Below, in pieces: positions 1-11,349 of a stretch of DNA of 64,000 bases. Source of the DNA: Neelides folsomi. Taxonomy: Eukaryota > Arthropoda > Collembola > Neelipleona > Neelidae. The DNA lies in NCBI GenBank assembly GCA_034687125.1, contig JAQGBZ010000044.1, positions 212,086 to 276,085 on the forward strand. The letters are read 5' to 3'. The stretch's first letter is position 1. Each line of letters begins with the position of its first letter. The notes below the pieces were generated by a model. That model was given only the letters and a program-made list of their open reading frames with translations. It was not told the origin of the DNA and ran no database searches. A program made the translations under genes and the position numbers.

Positions 1-162
1 TAACACAATTGGAGTGAAATTTCCATCAATTGAATTCAACTCTTGGATTGAACCGTAAATTTGATTTGTTTTTAATTGAGCATCTTCTAAAATGGCAAAC
101 TCATTTGCCAATGAACAACAAACAAAGGTGAATAAAACGCTGAACTTTATTAAAAAGCTCAT
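1..162 (-). CDS. Secreted protein, N-terminal exon (partial, runs off the left edge)
   Basis: An open frame begins with ATG at 162-160 and runs 54 codons to base 1 without a stop, so the 3' part lies outside the window. The N-terminus, MSFLIKFSVLFTFVCCSLA, is a typical signal peptide: a Lys-containing n-region, a hydrophobic core, and a small-residue cleavage site near residue 19. A hydrophilic mature part follows (NEFAILEDAQLKTNQIYGS...). The protein is therefore probably secreted or lumenal. The family is not recognised, and 35 mature residues are too few to name one. It is on the same strand as the receptor gene, whose stop lies about 1.07 kb upstream, so the gap must hold both the receptor 3' UTR and this gene's promoter. 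The start is the first ATG of the frame and is followed at once by the signal sequence. The main uncertainty is whether this is a true exon or a chance signal-like ORF. Confidence 0.55.
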   Translation of the reverse strand, partial: MSFLIKFSVLFTFVCCSLANEFAILEDAQLKTNQIYGSIQELNSIDGNFTPIVL

Positions 163-1229
163 TATAATTTAATTATACAGCCAATTATAATTTAAGATTT
201 GGGAGGGGAAAGAAACGAAATTCTTCCACTTGAAAATGAAATGATTAAATCTCGCATCCCCATCAATCCGCTATTTGGAACACGGTCTATTCTGATGATA
301 ACTCACATAGAAAGAGATTCATTTCATCTCCATTTTAAATACATTTATTAAATTAAACATGTTTAGTTAAATAATCATATTGATTTTAACGAGTGTTTAA
401 AACTTAAATTAAGGGAAAAAACTATGAAAAAGTGTTTTGTTTAAATTAATATAATTTTCAACTTGAATGTAAGTTTGGGGAACTTTGGAACATTTCGTAA
501 AGCAAATCAAGCGGAGGTAATTCCATTATAAAACTTTTCAATTTTACTTTAAAAGTTATTTGTTAATTAAAAAGTTTAAAACGATTGTAATTATTCGACT
601 TTTAAAATTATAACTATTTAATATTCCTGATCTTCATTTGATATAAATTCATGTTATTAAGATATTGTTGATTAAACACAATAACATAAAGAGTGCATTT
701 AATCAGAGCCGACCGTTATTTGCACCAAAAGTCATTGACGTCTCTGACAACATTTAAGAAAGTTTTTCTTTTTGTTATGTAATAGGAATAATTGAATTAT
801 CAATATGTATAATTCGGTACAATTCCTATTTATTGGTGTATTTACATTATTTTTCATGCTAGTAATGTCAATGCCGTGAAATGTTAACAATACATAAAGT
901 TAACATTTTTATGATACACGTATACACATTATCTTATACACAGCTAGTTTACTTTATACCTTTCTTTTTTAAATTCCTAATAATACTACTATAATACTAC
1001 TTCCTTAGTGATTAAGAATTTAAAAAAGAAAGGTACAAAGTAAACACGCTGTATATTAAGATATACATAATATAAGATATGAGATCCAAAATCGAACACA
1101 ATAACTTGTAACTTTGAAATTTGTATTATAATGTTAAGTATTACTTAATAAGTTTACTCACTAATTACATTAATTAAATTTAGATCACTAATTATATTAA
1201 TTATTATATTTATAAAACTTTTTGTATAA
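163..1229. other. Intergenic spacer with receptor 3' UTR and foldback repeat
   Basis: This is AT-rich spacer between the start of the secreted-protein gene and the stop codon of the GRD gene. It must contain the receptor 3' UTR. TTTATT at about 824-829, read as AATAAA on the minus strand, is one candidate poly(A) signal. A foldback repeat at 947-1045 is listed separately. No coding exon was seen. Confidence 0.5.
947..1045. repeat. Inverted repeat (29 of 30 bp arms), MITE-like
   Basis: Bases 947-976 (beginning GTTTACTTT) match the reverse complement of 1016-1045 at 29 of 30 positions, around a 39-bp spacer. Weaker symmetry extends outward on both sides to about 905 and 1080. The arrangement suggests a small non-autonomous DNA transposon or a stable hairpin. 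No clear target-site duplication was identified. Confidence 0.6.
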
Positions 1230-4200
1230 TTATCTAGGAGATAGAAAAAGCCTCGGGTCGCATCCATCACTGAGATATGAGTACATGAGCCAATACAAGA
1301 TGTTGAGTATGAGGAAGGAGACAGGGAAAAGAACACGAGACACGATGTCGATTTTGGACACGCTGTTGGTTGACCCATCCAACAAGGCCGCCTTTTGTCT
1401 TTCTTTGCGAAATTTCTCGTCGGCGAGGACGCAGAGGATGAATTGGCGGAAACATCCCATTTTTCGTTCCGTCTGCGTCTCCTTGCTCTCCATTGACTTG
1501 GAGGGCGTTTCGAGGATTTCAATGGGCGATCTCCATCCGCCGTAGTCCTCGTCCTACGACAAACAATGAAGATGAAATGAACATCATTCCCGATCTTACA
1601 TTAAAGACAATGGAGCAGTTGACTTGAGGAGATTTCGGGGCCGGTGGAAGCCAATCATCCTCCACTTCATCGTCCGTTTCCTCCCACCCATCTTCGTCGA
1701 TGAAGATTTCCCCACTCCCGATCTGGGAAGGAAATAAATTACAAAATGGTCACTTGCTCTTCCGCCTCCAGCAAATCAAACTACAAATGTATCAAATACG
1801 GAATACTGCTCGGATGACCGTGAACAATACACTCCATACGCTCACATGTATCACACATACAATATATCAAATATCAACTCATCTGTACTATATATCGATA
1901 TGGACCATATTGTATGTAACTAGGTATGTTATAATATGTGTATGGTATTTAAAAGGTCATGGGGTTTTTGAAGAAAGTTTGATATAAAGTGAAACACATT
2001 TGGTGTTCGATCTATCGCTTTTTCCACTTTCTCGCACTTTTGGGAAATGGAACAATTCACCAATTGGACTTTTCCCAACCCCGATGAAACATTTTACATC
2101 ATTTTGTTCTCTTTATTACTCTTTCTGTGCATCATTCATGAGGTCTTTTTCAAATCCTTGTTATTAATATTCATGGGAAATATAAATCGACTTTTCCCAT
2201 TCAACATTCACCCTCGAAATTTTTCTTGTTTAGAACGTGCTTAATATAATAAATATCTCACACTATCCATCTTGAAACAATTTTTAAAAACACAATTTCC
2301 TATGCCATAAGAAAATATCCATCTTATTAAAAATAGTTATGTTGTGTAATAAGTAATAACCCATCTAAATAAACTACTGGTATGTGCACTATTACATTTT
2401 TAGTAAACTTTTCAAACTTTTCAAATACAATTTTTAAATTAGTTTAAACCAATATTTATATTTATACTGAAAATGGGTTGTTAATGAAGAAGGGTATTTT
2501 AACATTAACTGCATAATGTTGGTTGTTGTGTGTGGTGTTTCACTGTGGACGATGTGGATCGAGGACCTAAAGGAGGATTCCCCGTTTATTGGAGTTTATT
2601 CATAAAAGAAAAGGAGGTTTAAATTGCTTTTCCGCATCATCACTTATTGGATATTGCCCAAAGAGAGATAGATTTTCTCCTTATTACATCCAAGTAAATA
2701 TTTACTATATAACGACTTATATTAAATACGTATAGGTACCTAAATGTCATTTGTTTATGGATATAGGGATATATCACCATATGTATTATATATAGGAATT
2801 TTTTTCTCCTCTATTCCGCTTTGAAATTCATTAAGAAATTAGAAAAGACGAAGTGTGAAGTTCAATTTACCTCAAACTCAACGTCAAGTGAAAAAGCCAA
2901 AGTCAATTTTTTCCTAGTGAAGAGGAAGCGAAGGATAAAAGTTTGAATTTGTCCAAGAGGACGAGGAATCATTTCATATTTGATTATCTAATGTATTTAA
3001 GAACAGAGAGAGTCTTAATAAGTGGATTAAGAAGGGAGTTAATGAGTTGGAACAATGTTTGAGATTTTCCTATTCCTATTTCGCAAGTGGTGAAAAGTTT
3101 AATGAAGTTGGGGGGCGAGCGGATCGAAACGTCCAATTTATTCCCAACCTCTCTCAAATGATGTTTTATTGCCAGGACTCTCCTTGACAGACAGAGTTGG
3201 TGACTAATGGCTCAAACATTGTCTCTTCCGACACGACCGGTTTTAAATACTCATATTCGCAAAATAAGGTTGAATGGAAAATGAGATGACTTGAGTTATT
3301 GGAACTTCCTATTAAATAAATAAGCAAAGTTCAATCTAAGACTCAAAACTATTTCCCAACTTGGGACTCGAAAAGGAGATTACGTCGGCGTAGAAGTCAC
3401 AAGAAAACTTTGTTCAATTCACACTAAATAAAAATTAAATTAATTATGTTTATTTTAAATGTCTTCCCCTTGGATCATTACATTCCACAAATTGAATCAA
3501 ATACATAGCATTAATTAACATTAATGTTACATTAGAACAATACTTATCTCCATTCAATTTCAATCTCGAGCATTTGTCAAATTTGGATAATACAATATGT
3601 TACATATAAAAGTAGGTATATTAAATATGTATGTATGAATATGCATATAATTGTAATAATAATAATATTGCTAAATCATTTGTCGTCATTAAAATGAAGA
3701 AGAATGAAGAACAAAGTGAATTAAATGGGGAAGAATTTGATCAAGTCGATCGAAACCGAGGTCGGTTGGGAGTGTTTACCTTAATACAATGGACCCCAAC
3801 TTATGAGGACGACAAAAGAGCTGAATTCCCGGAATGGAAAATGTGAATAGCTCAATTTGATGCCTTGGAATATTGTAAGTATTATCTACATATCTAAATA
3901 CATCCATTCACCATATATACTACTGGTACAGGATATGTAGATATAAGAAAAGTTCCAATTTTGAGATGAGTAATAGGAGATGTATCGAAATGATAATTCT
4001 CTCAAAATGTTGAGTTTTCTTTAGGGCATATTCAGCCCATGTGTTGTCTTTCTTTTGGGAACATTAAAGAATGTAGAAATCTCACCAAATCAAAGTTGCT
4101 CTCGGGCTTGGATTCATCTTTTACCATCTACAATTCAGACAATTCTACACGTTTACTTTATCAGTAGATATAGGGGATTTGAAATATTCAGACCTTCAGA

Positions 4201-7200
4201 CCATCAAGGAACATTTTTCATATACTAATTTCTATTTAATTCTAAACTTTTTTACCCCGGAAATTCGACCCAGCCGACCGTGACTTTTGGAAGAAATCTT
4301 ATACCCGAAGTTTTAACAAATGGAACGCCAGCGAGGTGAAATTCAACAAATCTCATTTTATCAAATATTATTTTTCCCAAGGATAAGCAACATAATTACA
4401 AACTTATATCAACATTACTTATTTTAAATATTTTTTATAAATATAACATTATATAATATTTATATAATATTCGAAATATAACATAATATTCTTATAATAT
4501 TCGAAATATAACATAATATTCTTATAATATTCGAAACTTAGGAATTGAATAGTTAATAACAACTTGCAATTACATTTAGATGGAAAAAGAAGTGCATGAG
4601 TATATTATTAAGATATTTTCATACACCATAAGACATATTCCAAATTTGCATGTAAATGCAAAGGCGAATTTTTTCAAATGTTTTTTCTCTCATGCATTTA
4701 GAGCGACGTACTTACAAAATTTCCCTAAAATAACTCAAATGCACGGTTCCTATAAACACTCAATATTTAATGAATTTGATAGTTAATTTCTACTAAATGT
4801 TTTCATCTATTCAAGTTGTTTACCAAATTGTAAAAATCTATATAATTTGTTATATCTGTTTTATTACATTTATTACGTCCAAATTTCATTTCGACAAATA
4901 TAAACTTATGTACAGATATGGTATTATATGTGTAAGATAATACTATGTACATATATTGTAAATAGTAGAATCTACCGTGTGTTATTTATAGAATATGTAA
5001 ATCTGTGTTGAGATTGTAATACTTTGATATTATAACTATGAAAGTCACAGTGTGAGTGTGAGGAAATAAAAGTTGAAAGAAAACTCACCTTTGTGAAGTA
5101 ATGAACTCCTGCGAATTCGAGCAGAGTGGCCATACAATACGCGAAGCTCATGAGGAGAAACCTGTGTCAAAATGTGTCAAAAAGTTCATTAGAAACAATA
5201 GGGGATGTTTTACCAATCCAGGGCCGTGGCATAATGGACCTTTGGCAAATCCGATCTGCTGTCAAGACTAATAGTTGAAAGGGTCAGAACGGCAGTGATT
5301 CCTTTAACAAAAAATAAATGCGTTTACAACTCCTGTAAACTCATTCAACATTTAAACTCATGTTATTTTTAATGTGGTTAAAACGGACCGAGAGCAATTC
5401 GATCGCTCGTCGCTTCCCGATTGAGCCAAAATCCAACCCAGGAGAGAACGACGATGAGAACACATGGCACGTAAACTTGTATTAAGAAATATCTGGAAAT
5501 AAATGGGGTTTTAAAATCACCGTTTTCACTTCATTTCACTTTACCCTTTATGACGAACGAAGCTGAAATTGACTTGTAGAAGCGAATATTCCCCTGTAGA
5601 TCAAAACTTTAAGATAATCCATTGGATTGAATTAAAATCCTCAATTGGGAAATTTACCTTCTTTTCTCTTCACACTCAGATTTTGATAAGGACTGCTAAT
5701 TAGATCGAACTGGGAAAGCGCCATTCCCGGGACGAAAGAAACACTCTTCCCTTTATTGTCCCAAACATAAATGATATGTTGGGAAGTGAAGGCATCTGAA
5801 AACCATAGGAAATGCCCTGAGTTGTTTAATTATTGAGGTTAAATGAGATTAAGGGAAAGTTAAACCCATGGTTGTTGTGGTTCATAGCAAGGTATCAGAA
5901 GCCTTTGAACTTTTATTAATATTCCTAATTCACTTACAGGATCCGAACAAGAGCGGACAAATTTGGTTATCCATAGGGAAATTCCGCAAGCACATTGGAC
6001 ATTTTGCTTTGATTGTCAACCTGAAAGGAGAAGAACAACTTTGGGCACAACTTTGGGACTTGAGGCAAATTGAGTGAGTGGGGACGAACCTCATGGAATA
6101 AAGGATGTCACCCGTTTGGCTGATACGAAGGAGTTTATTCGGCACCGTGATCGTGTGGACATACGAATGCTTCCCGTTTTGAAAGTAAGTCTATACCAGG
6201 AATGATCAATACTATAAATTGAGGTAATTTAGTAAAAATATCAAATTTCCATACATCGGGTCTCCAGAGCCTCTCGAGCATTTTAATATTTAAGCTAAGG
6301 CTCTCAACTGGACCGCGGAACCGAAGACGTTGGTCTAAAACATATTTAATAAATAAAGGAACAATTTCAGAGAATTAAAGGAGAATCCATTGGGACAAAG
6401 GTCAACTCACCCTTCCACATCTTGATGCAATGGGAAAAGAATTTTGTTGGTTTAAATATCCAATTACTTAATTATAATAATACTAAGTAAAGGTGAGAAA
6501 GTATAAATTCAAAACTTACTTGTCGAAAATAGCAATCTAGTGAATAATCCTGGAAAGAAGCCCAATTTGAGAGATTGCTCATATTTGAATGAAAATGTTA
6601 AAGAAGGGAAAAAATATATTAATATAAGCATATGTGTATGAAAGGGAAAGAGTACCATAGTTAATTCTGATATAGGACCCATACTGCGAATAAGAATGTT
6701 CGTCCGAACTGTTGTTGGAAGACCTGGGAAAGTTAAAATTCTTTTATGCAATAAATATTGATTAGTTTTAAGTTTCAAGTTTATAATCACTTTAATGATA
6801 AAATGAGTATTAGAGAAGATCTTCTAATATTATAATCTTAATACAATGTGGACCAATTTGAAAAGTTTTTCTATCATTTGCTCTTTTACCAGATTTGTAA
6901 ATATAATGTAGATTGTGTAGAATTTTATCTTAATTAATTTATACGTCCCTGGGAAGAAATCCAAATGACAATAAATTTCAAATGTTCCAACATTCATAAG
7001 ATAGAGTGAGAATCCACACAATATGTTTCCACTATTTACTACGTAGATTATATATTTATACATATATTATAAATATAAATATTTATATTATAAATATAAA
7101 TAAAAGAATCATGTGTGTTTTCCCAAGATGACTATGAATATTAAGTATGGATAAATAGTTCCATGACAAATAAACTGACGTGAGATTACCATTTTGCATA

Positions 7201-10200
7201 AAGTTTTTAAATGGGACAAATTGGATGATTTGGAGATAAAAATCATTTGCCCATAAAAATGTAGTGGTATAACAATCTGTATGTATTTTTAGTATATTAA
7301 GTAGTCTTTGAAACTTTTCATACTTCCCCCCATGGCTTAATAAATAAATAGGCCAACTTGGTCTTTTTCCCCAAAATTTTCCTAACTTGTTTTTAAAGGG
7401 GGAACATTTATGAAATAAATACCGTGACATTTCATAGCATCTAATTTGTTCACAAATCCTGGTATCTTCTTATAATTATGCCCACTCATATCTAAATATT
7501 AGCGGCCAAAAATCAATACATCGTTAGATGAGAATTTGATCTCAGTGGAATGTATGGAACGTAATATGTGCAAATGAACCTACTTATTCTGTACATCTTC
7601 TGTGTACATCTTCTCATAAATCATTCAAAGGAATAAAAAAAACCAGTGATTCGCTCACAGTCAGGTAAATGAATTTGCAAAATTTACATTAAAATATAAA
7701 GTGAACCCTACATATGTACATTTTATGTATTTCATATAAATACATATAGGTATGTATCATATCATATAAATATTATGTAAGAGCCATTGGATCCAATTGA
7801 GTGTGTAGATTGTTTATTGAGATGAGTGTTGGGATATTTTGTTTGCGATTTTCCTATCGCACCTGTGCCTTTGGCCCATTACACAAGAGATCCTTTTTCG
7901 GTTTCCTCAATTCCTTCTCCTGGCCGATCCGAAATATTTCCATACGGACTTCATCTCCCCAACATCTGTCCCTTCCATCCCAATGCCCCTTTTTATGTAA
8001 ATTGTGCGGGGATTCCGTGGAGCGAGGAAAAGACGCCATTGATGTTTCCACATTGTCCTTCCGCACTTTTCCTTATTAGCTCGCCCTCTTCGGCTTCACT
8101 TCACACCTTGACAAAGACGGAGAAAGTTGAACTTTATCTTGATCCGACAGACTCGACAAAATGAGGGGATCTTTCAACGCTTTTCATCTCCTCCAAACCA
8201 ATCTTGTGCTTAATTACGGAACATTTTTTTCATCCTTTCACTCCGCTCCTCCTCAACACCCAGAGTCAAAAGGAATCAGAGTCAATTACGTTTCCCTATT
8301 GCATACTATATAATATTTCCCTCCATGAGAAAGGATCAATCATGACCATTTTAGTGAAATAATATACAGGTATATTATATGAAATATTCCCAGGAAAAGG
8401 AGAAAATGACATTTAGAATTGGTTCACATAAGTATCTTACTATTAGTAGTGGTATTTAATATCAAGGTAAACATTTATTGTAGACTTTATTGTTTACAAA
8501 TGTGACATTTTCTACTTTCCAATTATTCCAAATTTGAATTATAAATGTCATTTCAAAGAGCCCTCGAGAGGAAGCCTTTTGAGGTCTCGACAGTCTTTGG
8601 AAAACTTTCCCATGTGGTTGGCCCATATGGAAAAAGTAGGTAAAATTTAATAGGGGGAAATTCCTGAGCATTAGGGAAGAACCGAAGGAAAGCAAATGAG
8701 AAGAAGATGGGAGAAGTTTTTGAGATGAAATTCATCTAAAGGTATTTCAATCGTAGAGGCAATGTAATATTAAACAATTCCTCCGGATCTCCTTCAAAAG
8801 CCTCAATGAGATCAAAACCTGCTCACAGATATTGTAATTTGAATTAAGTAAAAATTGAATGAATTATTCACTGCCCCCGTTTCCCGTGTCCAATTGGAGA
8901 ATTGGGGTGATGTATTATAAAAGAGCACAACAGCTTCTCGCTCAATTATTAATTGATCTTAAAATGCTGCCTATGCGGTGAGTCGTCCAATTCATTCAAA
9001 AATTCCTCGACACTTCCCATCCACCACGTCAGGTTTTCAAAATTTGAAGGATCCGAATCAATAAATGGCATGGGAATTAATTGAAACTTGAACTATCTTA
9101 TTGGTCATATACATTAAGTATTATATCTATTTAAACATTTGGCTCAATAATAGTCAATTTGAAAATTCTTAAATGTATCGATATATGTATGTATGTATAC
9201 TTATATGGATGGCGAAAATGTACCATATGTATGGTATATTGTATGTACGGTAGGTTTATATGTAGCCATTGAAATTTTATCCATCTTCTGTTGCATAAGG
9301 AGTATAAAATGTCACAAGGATATTAATAAGAAATTATTTACGACCGTACCTAAGAACATCCTGAATGACCGATGATAATCTCTATTCTATTACATAAATA
9401 ATATGAAGATATGCTTACACACGTACTTATGGAACTTGGCTTATGGCTTTCTAAAAAACCAAAACATAAAATGACAAAATTCCGTTTGAGCAAAAAAATG
9501 TACAAAAATATCTCATTTTGGAGGAGAAACACAAAAATTAGTTTTGGCAAGTTTGGGCTATTTTTTGATTCTACTTTTTTGAATCTACTTTTTTGATTCT
9601 ACTTTTTTGATTTCTAGGAATTTAATTTTGAAACTGATTGTGAATTTAAAGTAATTGAGATTTGTAATTGACCTTCTCTGTAGTTTGGATGTTGGCTGCT
9701 GTCGTAATCTTTAAGGAGCTGATCCAGAATTTCGGTAATGTTCCTGAAAAAGAGGTTTTGGCTCCCGTTGCCTTTCACAGCCTTCGTCTCGTTCCAACTA
9801 ACGCAATTACAATCAAAAGAAAAGACCAATTATAAAAGGTATAATGAAAACAGCACTTTGCACTTTTCCAGCACAACGTCAATAGCCGACGGTGAACCAA
9901 GTCACACAAAAAACCTCGAAACGAATTGCTAATAGAAATTGACTTATTTTCTTTCGAATCATTTCAAAATCCTTCTCAACCATTTGGAAAAATCCTTATT
10001 AGCCCAATTGGAAGAGTATTAAGAAATTGATTTATCAATCTTCAAAACTTGTTTAATTGCTCACATGAATGAAAGAATATTCTTTCCAATTGATTTCCTC
10101 TCTATAAGACTATTGGTAATTTGGTTTCAATCTGCCCCATTCTCTCTTAAACGGATCAACTCTTCTTATAATATAAAATATAAAATATAAGCAAATGAAA

Positions 10201-10590
10201 TATTTATTTAGATATTGCTCTAATTAAACGTATGCAATTAATTAGTCGCATTTATAAGATTATAACAATTATAAGTATATAGAATCCAAATACCATCACG
10301 AACCATGTAAATTGTTTACACGAGAATAAAAGACATTCGAATAGTTTTTAATTGTTTTGGCTAGATTCATTTAAAGGTCACGGCCGTTAACGACGGACCT
10401 GGGATTTTAAGAAACTGTTTCCAGAGATCCAAAAATTGAAACAATAAATGGTAAAAAATAATTAAAGGTTCAAGGGTTGATGAAAGGACTGTCAATTATG
10501 AAGATTTGCATAATGGTTTGAATAAATTAAAATTTCCACTTACCAGAGACTTGTGAGAGCAATAAATGTTAGGTGATAATTAGTGAGCAT
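1230..10590 (-). CDS. Grd: GRD-type GABA-gated Cys-loop receptor subunit (15 exons)
   Basis: This gene encodes a pentameric ligand-gated ion channel subunit of the GABA-A/glycine receptor family, closest by recall to arthropod GRD (the alpha-like subunit). It acts in the plasma membrane of neurons. Coding exons: 10590-10544, 9797-9673, 6723-6656, 6549-6520, 6420-6411, 6334-6255, 6190-6090, 6020-5938, 5795-5658, 5593-5545, 5492-5389, 5301-5214, 5161-5089, 1722-1600, 1553-1230. They sum to 1,443 nt, giving 480 residues plus a stop. All junctions are GT-AG and keep frame. Landmarks: signal peptide 1-16, [10 protein letters not shown] near 35-44, GPISELTM before [14 protein letters not shown] at 117-120, Cys-loop C161-C175, [16 protein letters not shown]1 at 245-267, TM2 with [18 protein letters not shown]3 ending [10 protein letters not shown], an acidic cytoplasmic loop, and TM4 near 437-465. 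Known for the family: GRD co-assembles with LCCH3 into GABA-gated cation channels. Assigning this gene to GRD rather than another alpha-like subunit is inference. Confidence 0.93.
1723..5088. other. GRD intron 13 (3.4 kb), AT-rich, no nested gene seen
   Basis: This intron separates the exon ending TM3 (5161-5089) from the exon opening the TM3-TM4 loop (1722-1600). It is the longest intron of the gene. It includes a tandem repeat at 4449-4538 and scattered short ORFs such as 3631-3846 on the plus strand, none resembling a known protein. A GTGAG donor and a TTCCTTCCCAG acceptor delimit it. Confidence 0.7.
4449..4538. repeat. Tandem repeat, 30-bp unit
   Basis: Two exact consecutive copies of a 30-bp unit beginning TCGAAATATAACATAATATT lie at 4471-4500 and 4501-4530. 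Partial copies lie on both sides. The repeat is inside GRD intron 13 and is purely AT-rich, consistent with replication slippage. Confidence 0.85.
6411..6420 (-). other. Grd: GRD 10-nt micro-exon
   Basis: The exon reads ATGTGGAAGG. It lies between an acceptor ending CATCAAG and a GTGAGT donor. It joins exon 6549-6520 (ending ...CYFRQ) to exon 6334-6255 (starting AC-CAA-CGT) and gives FRQ-MWKD-QRLRF. This restores the family pattern FRQ-x-W-x-D-x-RL in the correct frame. Skipping it would lose the conserved Trp and shift the frame. The introns on each side are 99 and 76 bp. Confidence 0.88.
7826..8164 (+). other. Unassigned ORF in GRD intron 2 (112 codons)
   Basis: A Pro- and Ser-rich open frame lies on the strand opposite the host gene, in a segment clearly less AT-rich than its surroundings. 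It starts [19 protein letters not shown] and continues to a stop at 8164. No motif, homolog or flanking splice signal was recognised. Neighbouring frames are also open in part, so this may be chance in a GC-richer island rather than a gene. Confidence 0.15.
8917..8978 (+). promoter_or_regulatory. TATA box, initiator and possible short first coding exon
   Basis: TATAAAAG at 8917-8924 is followed 28 bp later by a TCAATT initiator-like site (A at 8945). ATG at 8965 follows, preceded by TTAAA. After 14 coding bases (ATGCTGCCTATGCG) comes a consensus GTGAGT donor. This TATA, initiator and short coding first exon layout is common in arthropod cuticle and other stage-specific genes. No matching second exon was found downstream, so this is only a candidate transcription start inside the receptor intron, on the opposite strand. 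Confidence 0.3.
9561..9614. repeat. Short tandem repeat of about 16-17 bp
   Basis: Three to four imperfect copies of TTTTTTGATTCTAC-like units lie in GRD intron 2, about 60 bp from exon 2. On the plus strand the array forms a long pyrimidine-rich tract ending in TTTCTAG. Confidence 0.7.
10544..10590 (-). other. Grd: GRD exon 1: start codon and signal peptide
   Basis: ATG is at 10590-10588, followed by [15 protein letters not shown] and a GTAAGT donor after two bases of the next codon. It joins 9797, giving ...LTSLC-WNETK. The short hydrophobic stretch and the immediate appearance of mature sequence with N-glycosylation sequons (NET, NGS, NIT) support this as the true start. A cryptic alternative first exon cannot be excluded. 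Confidence 0.75.
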
Positions 10591-11349
10591 TTTGAAGTGA
10601 GAGATTAAATTGGTTTTGAAGAGTCGGGACATGAGAGCCCTTGTGTGAGAAGGATTTAATGAGTCGAGTCGGCCGGTGAGAGTCGAAATGACAAGACCTG
10701 GAGGAGAAGTCGAGAAGATCTCTGAGTCTTCGCCGCCTGCGTTTATTTCCCTTTCACTCCTCTCCGGCTCAAGGTAGATTCAACTGGAGAAATGGGGAAA
10801 GGAAGTCATGGAGGAAAATACATGTAAAATCCGTCCTCAGAAAAACATCATTCCGAGAGAGGTCAATTTGAGAATAAGATTTCTTATACTCAAATACACA
10901 TCAAATCTTATTGATTTTATTTGGACCAATAAGGCGACTTCCATCTTGACCAACTTCGAATATCCTCATGCCTTATTGCATACATGTAAACTGTAAACTG
11001 AATAAACTATTTACTATGTAAATGAATGGCTTAAATATATGATATATATGATATAATAAAAAATTTTTAAATATTTTTTACTTACTTCACATTCAGTTTA
11101 CATGCAAATAAAATAGAATTTTTGTTACAAATCGTTTTACAATTAAAAAACACTTTTTAAAATACATCTTTTCGCCGATTCATAATTAATTACATGAATT
11201 CACATTGCAATTTTTAGATCATGCTAACTAACTACATAATATACTTCTATACACTGAAACACATGGACATAGGAATTTAGTTTGGTTGAAATAATTAATA
11301 TTACCTTATTTCTCTAATTATTGAATTTACATGATATAACTAGTCAATT
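10591..11349 (-). promoter_or_regulatory. GRD 5' UTR and promoter region; DYNC2H1 3' UTR
   Basis: About 760 bp separate the GRD start codon from the DYNC2H1 stop codon, with both genes on the minus strand. Bases 10610-10800 are distinctly GC-richer than the flanks (segments such as CGGCCGGTGAG and CGCCGCCTGCG). This resembles the GC-richer block upstream of DYNC2H1 at 27540-27750, so it probably holds the receptor promoter and 5' UTR. The AT-rich half nearer 11349 should be the dynein 3' UTR. No clear TATA box was seen. Confidence 0.45.

Larger units (their letters stand above)
6724..9672. other. GRD intron 2 (2.9 kb) with plus-strand promoter-like site
   Basis: This intron lies between exon 2 (9797-9673) and exon 3 (6723-6656). 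It is AT-rich, apart from a moderately GC-rich island at about 7850-8290 and another at 8560-8720. It holds a plus-strand TATA box with a short ATG exon (8917-8978) and a tandem repeat at 9561-9614. No nested protein is recognised. Confidence 0.6.
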
